From an uncultured Marinobacterium sp. (GTDB taxonomy: Bacteria; Pseudomonadota; Gammaproteobacteria; Pseudomonadales; Balneatricaceae), in NCBI GenBank assembly GCA_947501565.1, contig CANMWJ010000006.1, forward strand, positions 1-64,000: a stretch of DNA of 64,000 nucleotides. Reading direction: 5' to 3'. The notes beneath the pieces are model-generated. The model did not search any database. It was not told the DNA's origin and worked only from the letters and a program-made list of their open reading frames with translations. Within the stretch, counting starts at the first letter, position 1. Each line of letters begins with the position of its first letter. This document shows positions 9,387 through 17,919 of this stretch, one piece after another. The translations under genes were made by a program, and so were the position numbers.

Positions 9387-10214
9387 ATGAGCCAAACCAC
9401 CGACACCTATTTCATTCCGTCGCGTCCAGAAATTCTCTTTAAATTAAATCAGTTAATTAACGATCCGGATCTGGACATAGACAATATCTGTGGCGTTTTA
9501 AAGCAGGACATCGCGCTGTTTTCCACCGTACTGTCCACGGTCAACACCCCCTACTTCGGCCTTGCTAAAAAGATCACCTCAATCGAGCACGCTGTCGCAC
9601 TACTGGGTGTCAATCGGGTATTCAGTATCGTCCGTCTGGCGGCGCTGCGTAACAGCCTGTCCACGATCGGTCCGATGGAACGTTTCTGGGATACCGGCGC
9701 TGACGTCGCACACATCTGTGCCCTGCTCTCCCGCCGTTTTCGCGAAGTGAATGAGGACGATGCGTACACTCTGGGTATGCTGCACGACTGCGGTCTGCCG
9801 CTGATGATCCACAACTTCCCGGACTACAAAGATTTTCTTAAAGAGGTTAACGGCAACAGCATCTCCGGCTTACACCAGGCACAGCTGGATCGATACGGCA
9901 TCAGCCACTTTGACCTGGGCTACGCGCTGACCAATGCGTGGCACCTGCCGGAAACCACCTGCGAAGCGATCCGTCTGCAACCGGAGTACAAAACCTTCCT
10001 GACCCAGAACGACGATCGCGAAGAAGTTCGCATGCAGCTCTGTATCCTGCTGATCGCCAAAGAGATCAGCCGTAAGTACCGCACCTACTGGCGTGTACGC
10101 GAGCCGGATACCCCGTTTATCAGCAACCTGGAACCGGTGCTGAACTTCATGGGCTTGTGTGACTACGATTTCTTCGACTTCCGCGACGACGTCCTGTCGA
10201 TGCTGGAAAACTGA
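9387..10214 (+). CDS. HDOD domain protein
   Basis: A 275-residue soluble protein that is almost entirely an HDOD domain (about 10-210). It has KQDIALFSTVLSTVN, the helix ITSIEHAVALLGVNRV typical of the family, and LGMLHDCGLPLM in the place of the HD metal site. HDOD proteins act as signalling scaffolds, often tied to two-component or cyclic-di-GMP circuits, and most lack hydrolase activity. AAGGA lies seven bases before the ATG. There is no obvious operon partner; it converges on the PQQ dehydrogenase gene. The specific role is unknown. Confidence 0.87.
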   Translation: MSQTTDTYFIPSRPEILFKLNQLINDPDLDIDNICGVLKQDIALFSTVLSTVNTPYFGLAKKITSIEHAVALLGVNRVFSIVRLAALRNSLSTIGPMERFWDTGADVAHICALLSRRFREVNEDDAYTLGMLHDCGLPLMIHNFPDYKDFLKEVNGNSISGLHQAQLDRYGISHFDLGYALTNAWHLPETTCEAIRLQPEYKTFLTQNDDREEVRMQLCILLIAKEISRKYRTYWRVREPDTPFISNLEPVLNFMGLCDYDFFDFRDDVLSMLEN

Positions 10215-10231
10215 TTCTCACGCTCCACCCG

Positions 10232-10258
10232 TAACCCGGAGAAGATTTCTCCGGGTTA
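10232..10258. terminator. Perfect 12-bp hairpin after the HDOD gene
   Basis: The arms TAACCCGGAGAA and TTCTCCGGGTTA are separated by a three-base loop, 18 bases after the stop codon. There is no T-run on either side, so it may be a transcript-end stabiliser or a factor-dependent terminator rather than a classical intrinsic one. Confidence 0.5.
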
Positions 10259-10333
10259 TCTCACCTGAAATTTCCCCATTACCCTTCTCGTTGTACATCG
10301 CTGCGCGATAACCAACCTGTCAATCTGTTGCCT

Positions 10334-10366
10334 GTAGGTTGGCCTGAGCTCCGCGAAGCCCAACAT
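10334..10366. repeat. REP-like GTAGGTTGG repeat
   Basis: The stretch begins GTAGGTTGGCCTGAGCTCCG and ends AAGCCCAACAT. It is related to the longer GTAGGTTGGCGACGAGC units at 32074 and 62125. It lies between convergent genes, as is usual for REP elements. Confidence 0.5.
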
Positions 10367-10407
10367 GACAGATATCAACCACCGTGTGAGATTGGCGAAA
10401 CAACAAA

Positions 10408-10434
10408 CAAAAAAAAGGCCGGTAAAAACCGGCC
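10408..10434 (-). terminator. Terminator of the PQQ alcohol dehydrogenase gene
   Basis: The stem GGCCGGT/ACCGGCC with a four-base loop is followed on the minus strand by a run of eight T residues. It begins about 20 bases past the stop codon of the dehydrogenase gene. Confidence 0.9.
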
Positions 10435-10456
10435 CTTTGCTTTGCTCATAAGGAGA

Positions 10457-12232
10457 TCAGGAATCTTCTTTCGGCAGTTTGAAGGTCCATACGCTACCAC
10501 CCTGGTTCAGGTGTTTAACGCGCTTGGCCACTTCACCACCCCACAGAGGTACCGCACCACCCCAGCCGGACACAACGGAGATGTACTGCTCGCCGTCCAT
10601 CTCCCAGGTGATTGGAGAACCTACGATGCCGGAACCGGTGTTGAACTTGTACTTAACCTCACCAGATTTCGCATCGAACGCCATCAGGTAACCTTCCGGG
10701 TTACCCATGAAGACCAGGTTACCCGCGGTTGCCAGAACACCACCCCACAGTGGAGCGTAGTTCTTGTAGCGCCATACTTCTTTACCGGTCTTAGGATCCA
10801 TCGCACGCAGAACACCGATGTACTCGTCGTTCATAGGTTTGATGGTGAAACCTGCACCCAGGTAAGCAGCACCTTTCTTGTAGGAAACCGGCTCGTTCCA
10901 GATATCCATCGCCCATTCGTTAGATGGTACGTAGAACAGGCCTGTATCCTGGCTGTATGCCATCGGCATCCAGTTCTTACCACCCAGGAAGGATGGAACT
11001 GCGCGGATAGATTTACCTTTCTTGCCGTCTTTGGAATCAGCAGGGTTACCCGGACGGTTGGAGTCGATGTAGATCGGACGACCGTTCTTATCCAGACCGC
11101 TTGCCCAGGAGATCTCGTCTACAAATGGGAAACCGCGGATGAAGTCACCGTTTTCACGGTTCAGGACGTACATGAAACCGTTACGGTCAGCAGTCGCAGC
11201 CGCTTTAACCGTTTTGCCCTTGGACTTGTAGTCGAAGGAGATCAGTTCGTTTACGCCGTCAAAATCCCAGCCATCGTTAGGCGTGGTCTGGAAGTGCCAT
11301 ACGATCTTGCCGGTATCCGGATCGATCGCCAGACGGGAGGAGGAGAACAGGTTGTCGCCAGGACGCAGGTGAGAGTTCCATGGTGCCGGGTTACCGGTAC
11401 CGAAGAACAGCAGGTCTACGTCAGGATCGTAGGTACCGCCCAGCCAGGTAGCTGCACCACCGGTTTTCCACAGATCACCCGGCCATGTTTTACCCGGTTT
11501 ACCACCGGAGATACCGTTTTCCGTTTTCTTACCATCTTTCCAGATGTAACCCATGTGGCCTTCAACGGTCGGACGGGTCCATGCCAGCTTACCGGTTTTC
11601 GCATCGTAGGCTTCTACTTTACCGACGATACCAAACTCACCACCGGATACACCGGTGATTACCTTACCTTTAACAACGATCGGCGCTGCAGTCAGAGAGT
11701 AGCCCGCTTTATAATCGCCGACTTTCTTCTTCCACTTCACCTTACCGGTGTCTTTGTTCAGGGCAACCAGTTTAGCGTCCAGGGTACCGAAGATCACCAG
11801 ATCGCCGTACAGGGCAACACCACGGTTGATTACGTCACAGCATGGCATGATGCCATCTGGCAGACGTGCATCGTACTGCCAAAGTTCCTCACCGGTTTTC
11901 ACATCGATTGCGAATACACGGGAGTAGGACGCGGTAACGTACATTACACCGTCCTTAACCATTGGCTGGGATTCCTGACCACGCTGCTTCTCACCACCAA
12001 AGGAGAAAGACCAAACGGCTTTCAGATCTTTAACGGTTTCGGTGTTCAATGATGTCAGTGGACTGTAACGCTGGCCACGAAGGCCAAGACCATTGGAAAC
12101 CACGTCACCCGTCGTGGCCTGGTCGTTGATAATATCTTTGTCGGTTACACCTGCGGTTGTCATTCCGGAAAATGACATTGCGGCTACCAGTGCTGTGACA
12201 GCAAAGCCTTTGCCTGCGGCAAACTTACTCAT
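10457..12232 (-). CDS. PQQ-dependent alcohol dehydrogenase with lanthanide-type active site
   Basis: A 591-residue periplasmic quinoprotein with a signal peptide (about 1-27, ending MTTAG). It is an eight-bladed propeller of the methanol/ethanol dehydrogenase family. The vicinal disulfide Cys131-Cys132 sits in [12 protein letters not shown]. The metal-ligand candidates are Glu199 (SGGEFG) and Asn281 (GTGNPAPWN), and the catalytic Asp323 lies in WDFDGVNE. Asp325, two residues after the catalytic base, is the extra acid that marks lanthanide-dependent XoxF and PedH enzymes; calcium enzymes such as ExaA have Ser or Ala there. It oxidises primary alcohols and passes electrons to cytochrome c550, encoded close by as pedF. 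AAGGAG precedes the ATG. Functional type (alcohol range, lanthanide use) is inferred from these residues. Confidence 0.93.
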   Translation of the reverse strand: MSKFAAGKGFAVTALVAAMSFSGMTTAGVTDKDIINDQATTGDVVSNGLGLRGQRYSPLTSLNTETVKDLKAVWSFSFGGEKQRGQESQPMVKDGVMYVTASYSRVFAIDVKTGEELWQYDARLPDGIMPCCDVINRGVALYGDLVIFGTLDAKLVALNKDTGKVKWKKKVGDYKAGYSLTAAPIVVKGKVITGVSGGEFGIVGKVEAYDAKTGKLAWTRPTVEGHMGYIWKDGKKTENGISGGKPGKTWPGDLWKTGGAATWLGGTYDPDVDLLFFGTGNPAPWNSHLRPGDNLFSSSRLAIDPDTGKIVWHFQTTPNDGWDFDGVNELISFDYKSKGKTVKAAATADRNGFMYVLNRENGDFIRGFPFVDEISWASGLDKNGRPIYIDSNRPGNPADSKDGKKGKSIRAVPSFLGGKNWMPMAYSQDTGLFYVPSNEWAMDIWNEPVSYKKGAAYLGAGFTIKPMNDEYIGVLRAMDPKTGKEVWRYKNYAPLWGGVLATAGNLVFMGNPEGYLMAFDAKSGEVKYKFNTGSGIVGSPITWEMDGEQYISVVSGWGGAVPLWGGEVAKRVKHLNQGGSVWTFKLPKEDS

Positions 12233-12354
12233 CGCTCTCTCCTTTACGGATTCGTTTTTATTGGGCGTTCAGGAGGGCCGGGAAATTTTCCCAACACTTG
12301 GATGAATTCTTGGTTTTTAGCGGATTTTCAACAATTCAACAGCGGGACTAGATT

Positions 12355-12385
12355 CCTACTCCCTTGGTACTACTACCCGCCAAGG
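12355..12385. promoter_or_regulatory. Putative operator upstream of the PQQ dehydrogenase
   Basis: ACTCCCTTGGTACT with CCTTGG at 12362-12367 lies 130 bases before the start codon. An inverted CCAAGG follows at 12380-12385, giving CCTTGG-N12-CCAAGG. The core matches those upstream of pedF and exaC. Confidence 0.55.
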
Positions 12386-12512
12386 CGCCAAAATTACTGG
12401 CAAGAGAGAGCCATCGAAAGCTGCTCTGGGCTGACCAGAGCAGGCGCTAAAACCATACATGGAGAAGGGACAAACTGCAGAATATTGCATCGATCAGTGG
12501 CGAACAGGCAAT

Positions 12513-12532
12513 AAAAAGCCCGCAGAGCGGGC
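12513..12532 (-). terminator. Terminator of the pedF-to-metallohydrolase operon
   Basis: The stem GCCCGC/GCGGGC with an AGA loop is followed by TTTTTAT on the minus strand. It lies about 120 bases past the metallohydrolase stop codon. Confidence 0.8.
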
Positions 12533-12649
12533 AAAAACAACAACATGCTTATCATGTCTGGTTCAGTGGTCTAAGGTCAATTCAGCCTTTAGACCTAGAG
12601 ACGCGTTCAGTAATCCCCGTCTTTCAGTGACAGATTCACGGGGGCGGTC

Positions 12650-13579
12650 TCAGAATGCGGCTTCCTCATAATCGGGATAGAGGTGCACCACACTGCGTAC
12701 AAATTCCTCACGACCCAGGTTGATCCCGGCGAACTCGGCGGGCAACAAGGTCTTCATCACTTCATGCATACTGCGGCCCTGTTCCGCAGCCTGCTGTAGC
12801 GTCTCATCAAGCCACTTCAGGTAACCGATCATCTGCTCAACGGCACGGTTATCCTTAACCACCGGACCATGACCCGGCACCATCAGCTTAAAAGGCGTAT
12901 CGGCCAACTGACGCAGTTCTTTAATCCATGTTCCAATACCCGGGGTGTGCGGCGTGGTCAGCATGCGCTGATAGAACACCATATCGGAAGCAAACAGCAC
13001 ACCGGTGGTTTCATCCAGCATCACCAGATCCGCCCCGGTATGGCCGGTATAACTGAAAAACCGGAAGCGATGCTCGCCTACCATCATCACCTTGGCTTCC
13101 AACGGATGCGTCGGCAACAACACTTCCGTTGCGCGCATCCAATCACCCACCATGCGGTACATGTTTTCAGCGTAGGCATTCCCATTTTGCGCGATCTGCT
13201 GACCGGTTTTTGGTAACGCCCAAATGGTGGCATCAGAAAACGCCTGGTTACCCAGGAAGTGATCCGGATGCTGATGGCTGTTGAACAGGTGCAGAACCGG
13301 TTTATCGGTCACCTGTGCAATCACCTTCCGCATCGCCTCGCCGTAGCGACGCGACGGGCCGCTATCAAACACCACCACACCTTCAGAGGTGACGATAAAT
13401 GCAGTGTTGACGATATTGCCACCATTTTTACGGCTAAAGTCCTGCATCTTGCCCTGCAACAGATAAGTATCTGGCGCGATCTTCTGCGGTTTCAGGTTGT
13501 AATCCAGTGCCCAGGCCTGCGTCGAAAGCAGCACTGCCAAGCCACCCAGGAGAAATCGGATATAAGATTTAAGCATCAT
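12650..13579 (-). CDS. Quinoprotein-associated zinc metallohydrolase (SoxH-like MBL fold)
   Basis: A 309-residue exported protein with a signal peptide ending around AQAWA (residue 24). The metallo-beta-lactamase motif SHQHPDH is at 101-107 (His102, His104, Asp106, His107), followed by the later metal ligands in YTGHTGAD, FASDMVF and VPGHGPV. It belongs to the SoxH-related group found next to PQQ dehydrogenases and called a quinoprotein relay system metallohydrolase. Its substrate is not established; a thioester or persulfide on the neighbouring SoxYZ-like carrier is an attractive inference. AGGAGG lies upstream of two adjacent ATG codons (13579 or 13576). It is the last gene of a minus-strand operon pedF - binding protein - SoxYZ-like - hydrolase. 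Confidence 0.88.
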   Translation of the reverse strand: MMLKSYIRFLLGGLAVLLSTQAWALDYNLKPQKIAPDTYLLQGKMQDFSRKNGGNIVNTAFIVTSEGVVVFDSGPSRRYGEAMRKVIAQVTDKPVLHLFNSHQHPDHFLGNQAFSDATIWALPKTGQQIAQNGNAYAENMYRMVGDWMRATEVLLPTHPLEAKVMMVGEHRFRFFSYTGHTGADLVMLDETTGVLFASDMVFYQRMLTTPHTPGIGTWIKELRQLADTPFKLMVPGHGPVVKDNRAVEQMIGYLKWLDETLQQAAEQGRSMHEVMKTLLPAEFAGINLGREEFVRSVVHLYPDYEEAAF

Positions 13580-13588
13580 CTCCCCCTC

Positions 13589-14353
13589 CTAGAGTGTCTT
13601 CTCGAATTCGTTACCGTTGTTGTCCCGCAGCCAGAGATGGTGCTGCGCCTGCTTACGCACATCAAAGGTGATCACCGGATTTTCACTCACCGGCGGCGAC
13701 AGTTCCATCCGTACCAATGCGGAACCAGCATCGTCACGCAGCTCGACCTGCTGAATAAAGAACTCAGGGATAGATCCCACCAGCCCGGTATCCATCGGAT
13801 GGATCACACGAAACTTGTAGCGGTTGGATTCGGTTTGGGGAAAGATCCGACTTTTAGTTTCACCCAGATGGCTCTCCCAGTAGGGGTTGGCGTTACCCAC
13901 GCTGGGCGTAGTGCAGCCACCGCCTGCGGCTTCAAGCCAGCTACTGCCCACATGCCAGACACCATCTTTGGTCAGCACTGCAGCCCGTACCGGAGTTGCC
14001 TGCTGCACTTTGATACGCAGGGATACACGGGGCAGCACGTCAGGATGAGGGAAATAGGTAAAGATATGCTGGATTGGATTCAGGTCCGCCCAGCTGACAA
14101 TTCGCTGGATGTTACCGGCCAGCGCAGTGGCATCCACATCCACCGGTACCTGGGTGGGATCTTCGGCAAATTCCGGAACCCCGACCTTGATACGCTCATC
14201 GAACACATAGTCGGCGTTACCCAGAAAGATCTGGCGATTGTAGTCCCACATCACCGAATTAAGCGGGTCGACCGGTTTGTTATCGGCTGCATAAACTGGC
14301 GTCGCCAGCAGACAGACGGTCAGGCTCAGTGTGCGTATTGTTTTTATTTTCAC
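13589..14353 (-). CDS. Quinoprotein-associated SoxYZ-like fused carrier
   Basis: A 254-residue exported protein (signal peptide about 1-22, ending PVYA) that joins a SoxY-like half (about 30-155) to a SoxZ-like half (about 160-254). Cys147, in AAGGGCTTPS, is the only cysteine of the mature protein and occupies the place of the SoxY swinging-arm cysteine that carries sulfur intermediates. No other sox genes are near, so it is not a thiosulfate-oxidising complex. The start is GTG at 14353, with AAGGACAAGG upstream. It lies nine bases before the metallohydrolase and 30 after the binding protein, clearly one operon. The cargo on the cysteine is unknown. Confidence 0.88.
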   Translation of the reverse strand: MKIKTIRTLSLTVCLLATPVYAADNKPVDPLNSVMWDYNRQIFLGNADYVFDERIKVGVPEFAEDPTQVPVDVDATALAGNIQRIVSWADLNPIQHIFTYFPHPDVLPRVSLRIKVQQATPVRAAVLTKDGVWHVGSSWLEAAGGGCTTPSVGNANPYWESHLGETKSRIFPQTESNRYKFRVIHPMDTGLVGSIPEFFIQQVELRDDAGSALVRMELSPPVSENPVITFDVRKQAQHHLWLRDNNGNEFEKTL

Positions 14354-14383
14354 GCGCCTTGTCCTTGTTGAAAATCGACCGGG

Positions 14384-15298
14384 TTACTTCACATCCTGAT
14401 ACATCCCCGGCAGTTCGTACGTCAGGCCGTACTCGCTGTAAATCTTGTCCATTTCACCGCTACGGATCAGTCCATCGACCACCTCTTCCACGGCGTAGCC
14501 CAGCTGGCGATAGGTGCTCTTGATAGCCATCCCCAGATCCCACTTCTGCTTACCCATCATCGGAAAGCCGTTTTCACCGATATGGAAAGCCGGGTCTTGC
14601 GCCTTGAACACCTGCCAGTCAATCTCGGCACGCATCCCCATCACCGCGTCCACTTTGCCCTGCTGCATCTCAACAAAAGCCTCTCCCACATTGGCGTAGT
14701 GGTGCGCGTTGTTGCGCATCCGACCACCAAACGCAGAGGTCAGATAGAAAGCAGGCAAGCTATCAATCTCCACCCCAATCGGGTGGTACTGAAATACAGC
14801 TACCGTGGAGACTTCGTCGAGTTTGCGGCTGTCATAGGCGATTCGCCAGCTCTCACGCTGGTAGGGGCCAAACATTACCACCTGCTCGTGGGCCATCTCG
14901 CCGGTGGATTCGCGGCGGAAGGCGTACTCGCGGTCATAAGGCACGCGCATCATCACGTCGGCGAGTTTTTTCATCGCCAGTGGCTGGTGATCTTCAACCT
15001 TATCCAGGTAGTGGCCTTTCCAGACGTTATTGCGCAGATCGTCGTCGAGATTTTCATCCGGCGTGATCCAGTGCGGACGGAACTCAACACCCAGCCCCTG
15101 AGCGATACGTTTGCCGATCTCGACATCCACACCTGCAGGCTGGCCGTTCTGTTCAAATGAGTAGGGAGGGAAATTTCGGTAGAGACCGATCGCAACGTAA
15201 CCAGATTTGACCACGTCGTCGTAGTAGCGGGCATGAGCCTGCCCGGCGAATGCCAGGCAGGTTGCCAGAAGAAGTGTCGTCAGCTTACATTTCGTCAC
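14384..15298 (-). CDS. Quinoprotein-associated periplasmic binding protein (MoxJ/XoxJ-like)
   Basis: A 304-residue type II periplasmic binding protein with a signal peptide (about 1-23, ending GQAHA). It starts GYVAIGLYRNFPPYSFEQNG, the usual entry strand, and has PAGVDVEIGKRIAQGLG and DAVMGMRAEIDW. It belongs to the group of MoxJ/XoxJ-like proteins encoded with PQQ dehydrogenases and lacks an ABC permease partner. XoxJ-type proteins are thought to help activate or mature the dehydrogenase rather than feed a transporter; this role is inferred here. The GTG start overlaps the end of pedF by 14 bases, which indicates tight translational coupling. Confidence 0.87.
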   Translation of the reverse strand: MTKCKLTTLLLATCLAFAGQAHARYYDDVVKSGYVAIGLYRNFPPYSFEQNGQPAGVDVEIGKRIAQGLGVEFRPHWITPDENLDDDLRNNVWKGHYLDKVEDHQPLAMKKLADVMMRVPYDREYAFRRESTGEMAHEQVVMFGPYQRESWRIAYDSRKLDEVSTVAVFQYHPIGVEIDSLPAFYLTSAFGGRMRNNAHHYANVGEAFVEMQQGKVDAVMGMRAEIDWQVFKAQDPAFHIGENGFPMMGKQKWDLGMAIKSTYRQLGYAVEEVVDGLIRSGEMDKIYSEYGLTYELPGMYQDVK

Positions 15299-15728
15299 GG
15301 CGAGACTCGATATAGGTACGGATCGCCCAGAGCGCTTCCTGGCTCAGGTAGTCCGCCATTTTAGGCATGTACACCGCACCGTCACGCACGGCACCGTTAC
15401 GTACGCGGTAGATGTACCACTCATCACCGTCGTAGTCGGATTCCAGCTCACGCAGATCCGGTGCGATACCACCAGAGATCGCTTCCAGACCGTGGCAACG
15501 CGCACAGTTCTGGTTATACGCGGAGGAACCGATCTTGATCGCTTCAGCGTTATCTTTGTTATCGGCACCTCGGTATGGGTTTTCATCCACCCACTCTTCG
15601 CCCAACTGGGTCAGGTTACCGATTTCTACACCCTGGGGAGTCACGTCACCGTGCGCCATTGCCTGCCCCGACAGCATCAAACATGTCATCGCAGCCGCAG
15701 CCACACTCAGCACTTTCTGTTTTGCCAT
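15285..15728 (-). CDS. pedF: Cytochrome c550, PedF type
   Basis: A 147-residue periplasmic cytochrome with a signal peptide (about 1-25, ending GQAMA). It has one haem-binding motif CARCH at 75-79 and a probable axial methionine in AVYMPKMADYL. Length and sequence match the PedF/ExaB-type c550 that accepts electrons from PQQ alcohol dehydrogenases and passes them to the terminal oxidase chain. It heads the minus-strand operon that continues with the binding protein, the SoxYZ-like carrier and the metallohydrolase. A CCTTGGTAG element 134 bases upstream of the start resembles those before the dehydrogenase and exaC. Confidence 0.92.
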   Translation of the reverse strand: MAKQKVLSVAAAAMTCLMLSGQAMAHGDVTPQGVEIGNLTQLGEEWVDENPYRGADNKDNAEAIKIGSSAYNQNCARCHGLEAISGGIAPDLRELESDYDGDEWYIYRVRNGAVRDGAVYMPKMADYLSQEALWAIRTYIESRRDEM

Positions 15729-15850
15729 TCTTAGTCACCTACGTTCTTATAATGCGTTGAGCAGGCTTTTCATCCATCACCCGGTTGCCGCTCAGAATAA
15801 CTATGATGATATGCCCCACCCCGAATGCTTCGAACTGTACTTTGGCGGCC

Positions 15851-15878
15851 AAAAACTAGTTCCTTGGTAGTAAAAAAA
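15851..15878. promoter_or_regulatory. Putative operator upstream of pedF
   Basis: AAAAACTAGTTCCTTGGTAG followed by an A-run, with CCTTGG at 15862-15867, lies 134 bases before the pedF start. It shares ACTAG and CCTTGGTA with the element before the PQQ dehydrogenase, and AAAAA-TAGT-TT-GTA with the elements at 19064 and 30563. Confidence 0.55.
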
Positions 15879-15913
15879 GAGAAGTAATGGGAACACCTGA
15901 GCATGCAAAAACG

Positions 15914-16570
15914 TCAGATACTGGCAGGCTCTGGGGCCACTTTGATCACCCCGGTTTCGATCGCCAGATGCACCAGCTCGGTGGTAGATGAAACGTCCAG
16001 TTTACTCTTCAACATCGCTGTGTAGTTGGACACAGTTTTGGCACTGATACAGAGCTGTTCTGCAACAGACCTAACGCTGAAGCCACGCGCCAGCATCACA
16101 AACACCTCAAACTCGCGCTGGGTCATCTCCTGCAGACGCTGATCGGACGTTGTTCGGGGTTGCTGACGCATCGCCAGGCGCATCGCCAGTTCGTGCTCCA
16201 CGTAGATCTGACCGGACGCCACCTTACGAACCGCATCGATCAACACCTCCGGTGAACTGCTCTTGGTGATGTAGCCCAGGGCGCCGCTGTCCAGTGCCTG
16301 CTGCACCATCGGCATCTCGTCGTACATGCTGAAGAACAGGATGCGGGTCTCCGGATCTCGCTTTATGATACGGCGTGCAGTTTCGATACCGCTGATCCCC
16401 GGCAGATTGATATCCAGAATGATCAGGTCCGGTTGGTGCGCTGCGTTCTGCAGGCATGCCTCTTCACCACTGCCTGCTTCAACGACCTCGCAGGGATCAA
16501 GCATCACGGATAGCAGGCTGGCGTACCCCTGACGAACCACCGCGTGATCGTCAGTAATCAGAATTTTCAT
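15914..16570 (-). CDS. NarL/LuxR-type response regulator (ExaE/AgmR-like)
   Basis: A 218-residue response regulator. The receiver domain (about 1-120) has the phosphoacceptor aspartate in LIILDINLPGISG and the Lys in YITKSS. The C-terminal LuxR helix-turn-helix (about 145-205) reads MTQREFEVFVMLARGFSVRSVAE and ISAKTVSNYTAMLKSKL. An excellent AAGGAGG ribosome site lies five bases before the ATG. The gene follows the sensor kinase with nine bases between and is its obvious partner. By position it should control the PQQ alcohol oxidation genes, as ExaE/AgmR/ErbR regulators do in Pseudomonas. The operator is not proven. Confidence 0.93.
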   Translation of the reverse strand: MKILITDDHAVVRQGYASLLSVMLDPCEVVEAGSGEEACLQNAAHQPDLIILDINLPGISGIETARRIIKRDPETRILFFSMYDEMPMVQQALDSGALGYITKSSSPEVLIDAVRKVASGQIYVEHELAMRLAMRQQPRTTSDQRLQEMTQREFEVFVMLARGFSVRSVAEQLCISAKTVSNYTAMLKSKLDVSSTTELVHLAIETGVIKVAPEPASI

Positions 16571-16579
16571 GGTGCCTCC

Positions 16580-17884
16580 TTACTGTTCTTGTTTCTTCTT
16601 GTTTTGGTTTAGGGGCATATTCAGTGAGATTTTGGTGCCACCACCGGAGACAGACTCCAGCTGCAGCACGCCACCCAGATAGCGGGCTCGTTCGTGCATG
16701 GAGCGCATACCGATGCCGGGGATCGACTGTGGCATCAGGCCACAACCGTCATCCACCACCTTAAGCTGTAACTCCCCACCTGCCGCTATCAGAGATAGTT
16801 GCGCACTCCGTGCCTGGGAGTGACGGGTGATGTTGTGTAGCGCTTCCTGCACCAGGCGATAAAGATGCCCGGCCCGCTCCGTTTCCAGCTCAGGCAGGTC
16901 ATCCAGTAGTTCCATTTGTAACGGAATCCGACTGCTCTCCTGCCACTGCTCGGCCAGATTGCAGAGCGCATCGCGCAAGCCGAGCTGATGCAGGATAACC
17001 GGATGCAGGTCGCGGATCAGGTGACGGAAGCTCTTCTGCATCTCATCGCAGTGGCCGACGATACGTTCGGCGGTATGCTCCACGATCTGCTGCTGACTGG
17101 CGGCCTGGCGAATCATGTAGGCCTGAGCGCGGATACCGGTGAGATACTGGCCCAGATCATCATGCAGGGTATGCGCCAGACGGGTGCGCTCAGACTCCTG
17201 CAGCTCCATCAATTGGCGGGTGAGCTGACGGTTACCGTGCTGCTCCTGCTCCAACGCATCTGCCATGCGGTTAAAGTGGCCGGCCAGCTGCTCCGCTTCC
17301 GGCAAGGAGTAGTGCTGGAGGTTGGCGCGAAAACGCCCGCTTTGTCCCTGCTCCAAACCCTGCTCCATGCCTTTCTCTAAGGCTTCCAGTACCTGACCGA
17401 TCGGCTTCAGGCTCTGGCGCACGCCCCAGAAGATCATCAGGTTGCAGAGCAGTGTTCCCCCCAGAAACAGGCTCGCCAGCATCAGGGCCGATTCCCATAC
17501 CTCGTCGATCTCGTCGTCCGGCATCGCAACCACATACAGCACTTCACCGTTATTTAACGGGTAGCGCCAGGGCCGCGATGCAAACGCTCCTGTCGGTTGA
17601 AGCAGGTCAGAAAACCACTCGGGCACCTCTTCATCAGCGTCTACAGCATCTGGCAGTTGGTTCAGATAAAAACGGATATGACGGGTGCTGCCGTTCAGCA
17701 GCGGCTGCAGGCGTGAAGGATCGTACTGCGCAGTTTCGATCATCTGTTCAGCAAAATGGATACTGGCACCGATCTCACGCTCAATATCCTTCTCCCCCTG
17801 CCGGATCAACCCGAACAGGGTAAGTGCAAACGCGAGCACAAAGAGCACGCAAACCAACAGGTTAAGTTTCAGAATAGGTTTCAC
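16580..17884 (-). CDS. Membrane sensor histidine kinase (NarX/DegS class)
   Basis: A 434-residue kinase starting at GTG 17884. TM1 is at about 7-27, a periplasmic loop runs to about 135, and TM2 lies at about 138-160. A HAMP-like linker follows, then the HisKA_3 dimerisation domain with the histidine in AHTLHDDLGQYLTG and an HATPase domain with RLVQEALHNITRHS and DDGCGLMPQ...GIGMRSM. It phosphorylates the response regulator encoded just downstream. The short periplasmic sensor has no recognised ligand domain. It lies in an operon after two unknown exported proteins, which may take part in signal sensing. Confidence 0.92.
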   Translation of the reverse strand: MKPILKLNLLVCVLFVLAFALTLFGLIRQGEKDIEREIGASIHFAEQMIETAQYDPSRLQPLLNGSTRHIRFYLNQLPDAVDADEEVPEWFSDLLQPTGAFASRPWRYPLNNGEVLYVVAMPDDEIDEVWESALMLASLFLGGTLLCNLMIFWGVRQSLKPIGQVLEALEKGMEQGLEQGQSGRFRANLQHYSLPEAEQLAGHFNRMADALEQEQHGNRQLTRQLMELQESERTRLAHTLHDDLGQYLTGIRAQAYMIRQAASQQQIVEHTAERIVGHCDEMQKSFRHLIRDLHPVILHQLGLRDALCNLAEQWQESSRIPLQMELLDDLPELETERAGHLYRLVQEALHNITRHSQARSAQLSLIAAGGELQLKVVDDGCGLMPQSIPGIGMRSMHERARYLGGVLQLESVSGGGTKISLNMPLNQNKKKQEQ

Positions 17885-17919
17885 AGGATTCTCATTCGCA
17901 GCAACCGTGGTATGCAGCG

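Larger units (their letters stand above)
12233..12649. other. Intergenic region upstream of the PQQ dehydrogenase
   Basis: These 417 bases hold the promoter region of the minus-strand dehydrogenase gene, the CCTTGG element at 12362 and the terminator of the upstream pedF-metallohydrolase operon at 12513-12532. Two short plus-strand open frames here (12302-12514 and 12459-12671) show no family resemblance and are not called. Confidence 0.6.

Noticed and set aside
10215-10456. Possible PQQ precursor gene pqqA near the PQQ dehydrogenase
   Set aside because: I looked for a short frame encoding the Glu-x-x-x-Tyr core of PqqA here and in the other intergenic regions and found none; PQQ synthesis must be encoded elsewhere.
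10328-12052. Long open frame (574 codons) opposite the PQQ dehydrogenase
   Set aside because: Same codon-bias effect. The minus-strand frame carries the signal peptide, vicinal cysteines and WDFDG motif.
12302-12671. Two short plus-strand frames upstream of the dehydrogenase gene
   Set aside because: No ribosome site or family likeness, and the region is occupied by a promoter element and a minus-strand terminator.
13589-14353. Reading the SoxYZ-like gene as part of a thiosulfate-oxidising Sox system
   Set aside because: No soxA, soxX, soxB or soxC-like gene is present; the gene sits in a quinoprotein operon and has the fused single-cysteine form.
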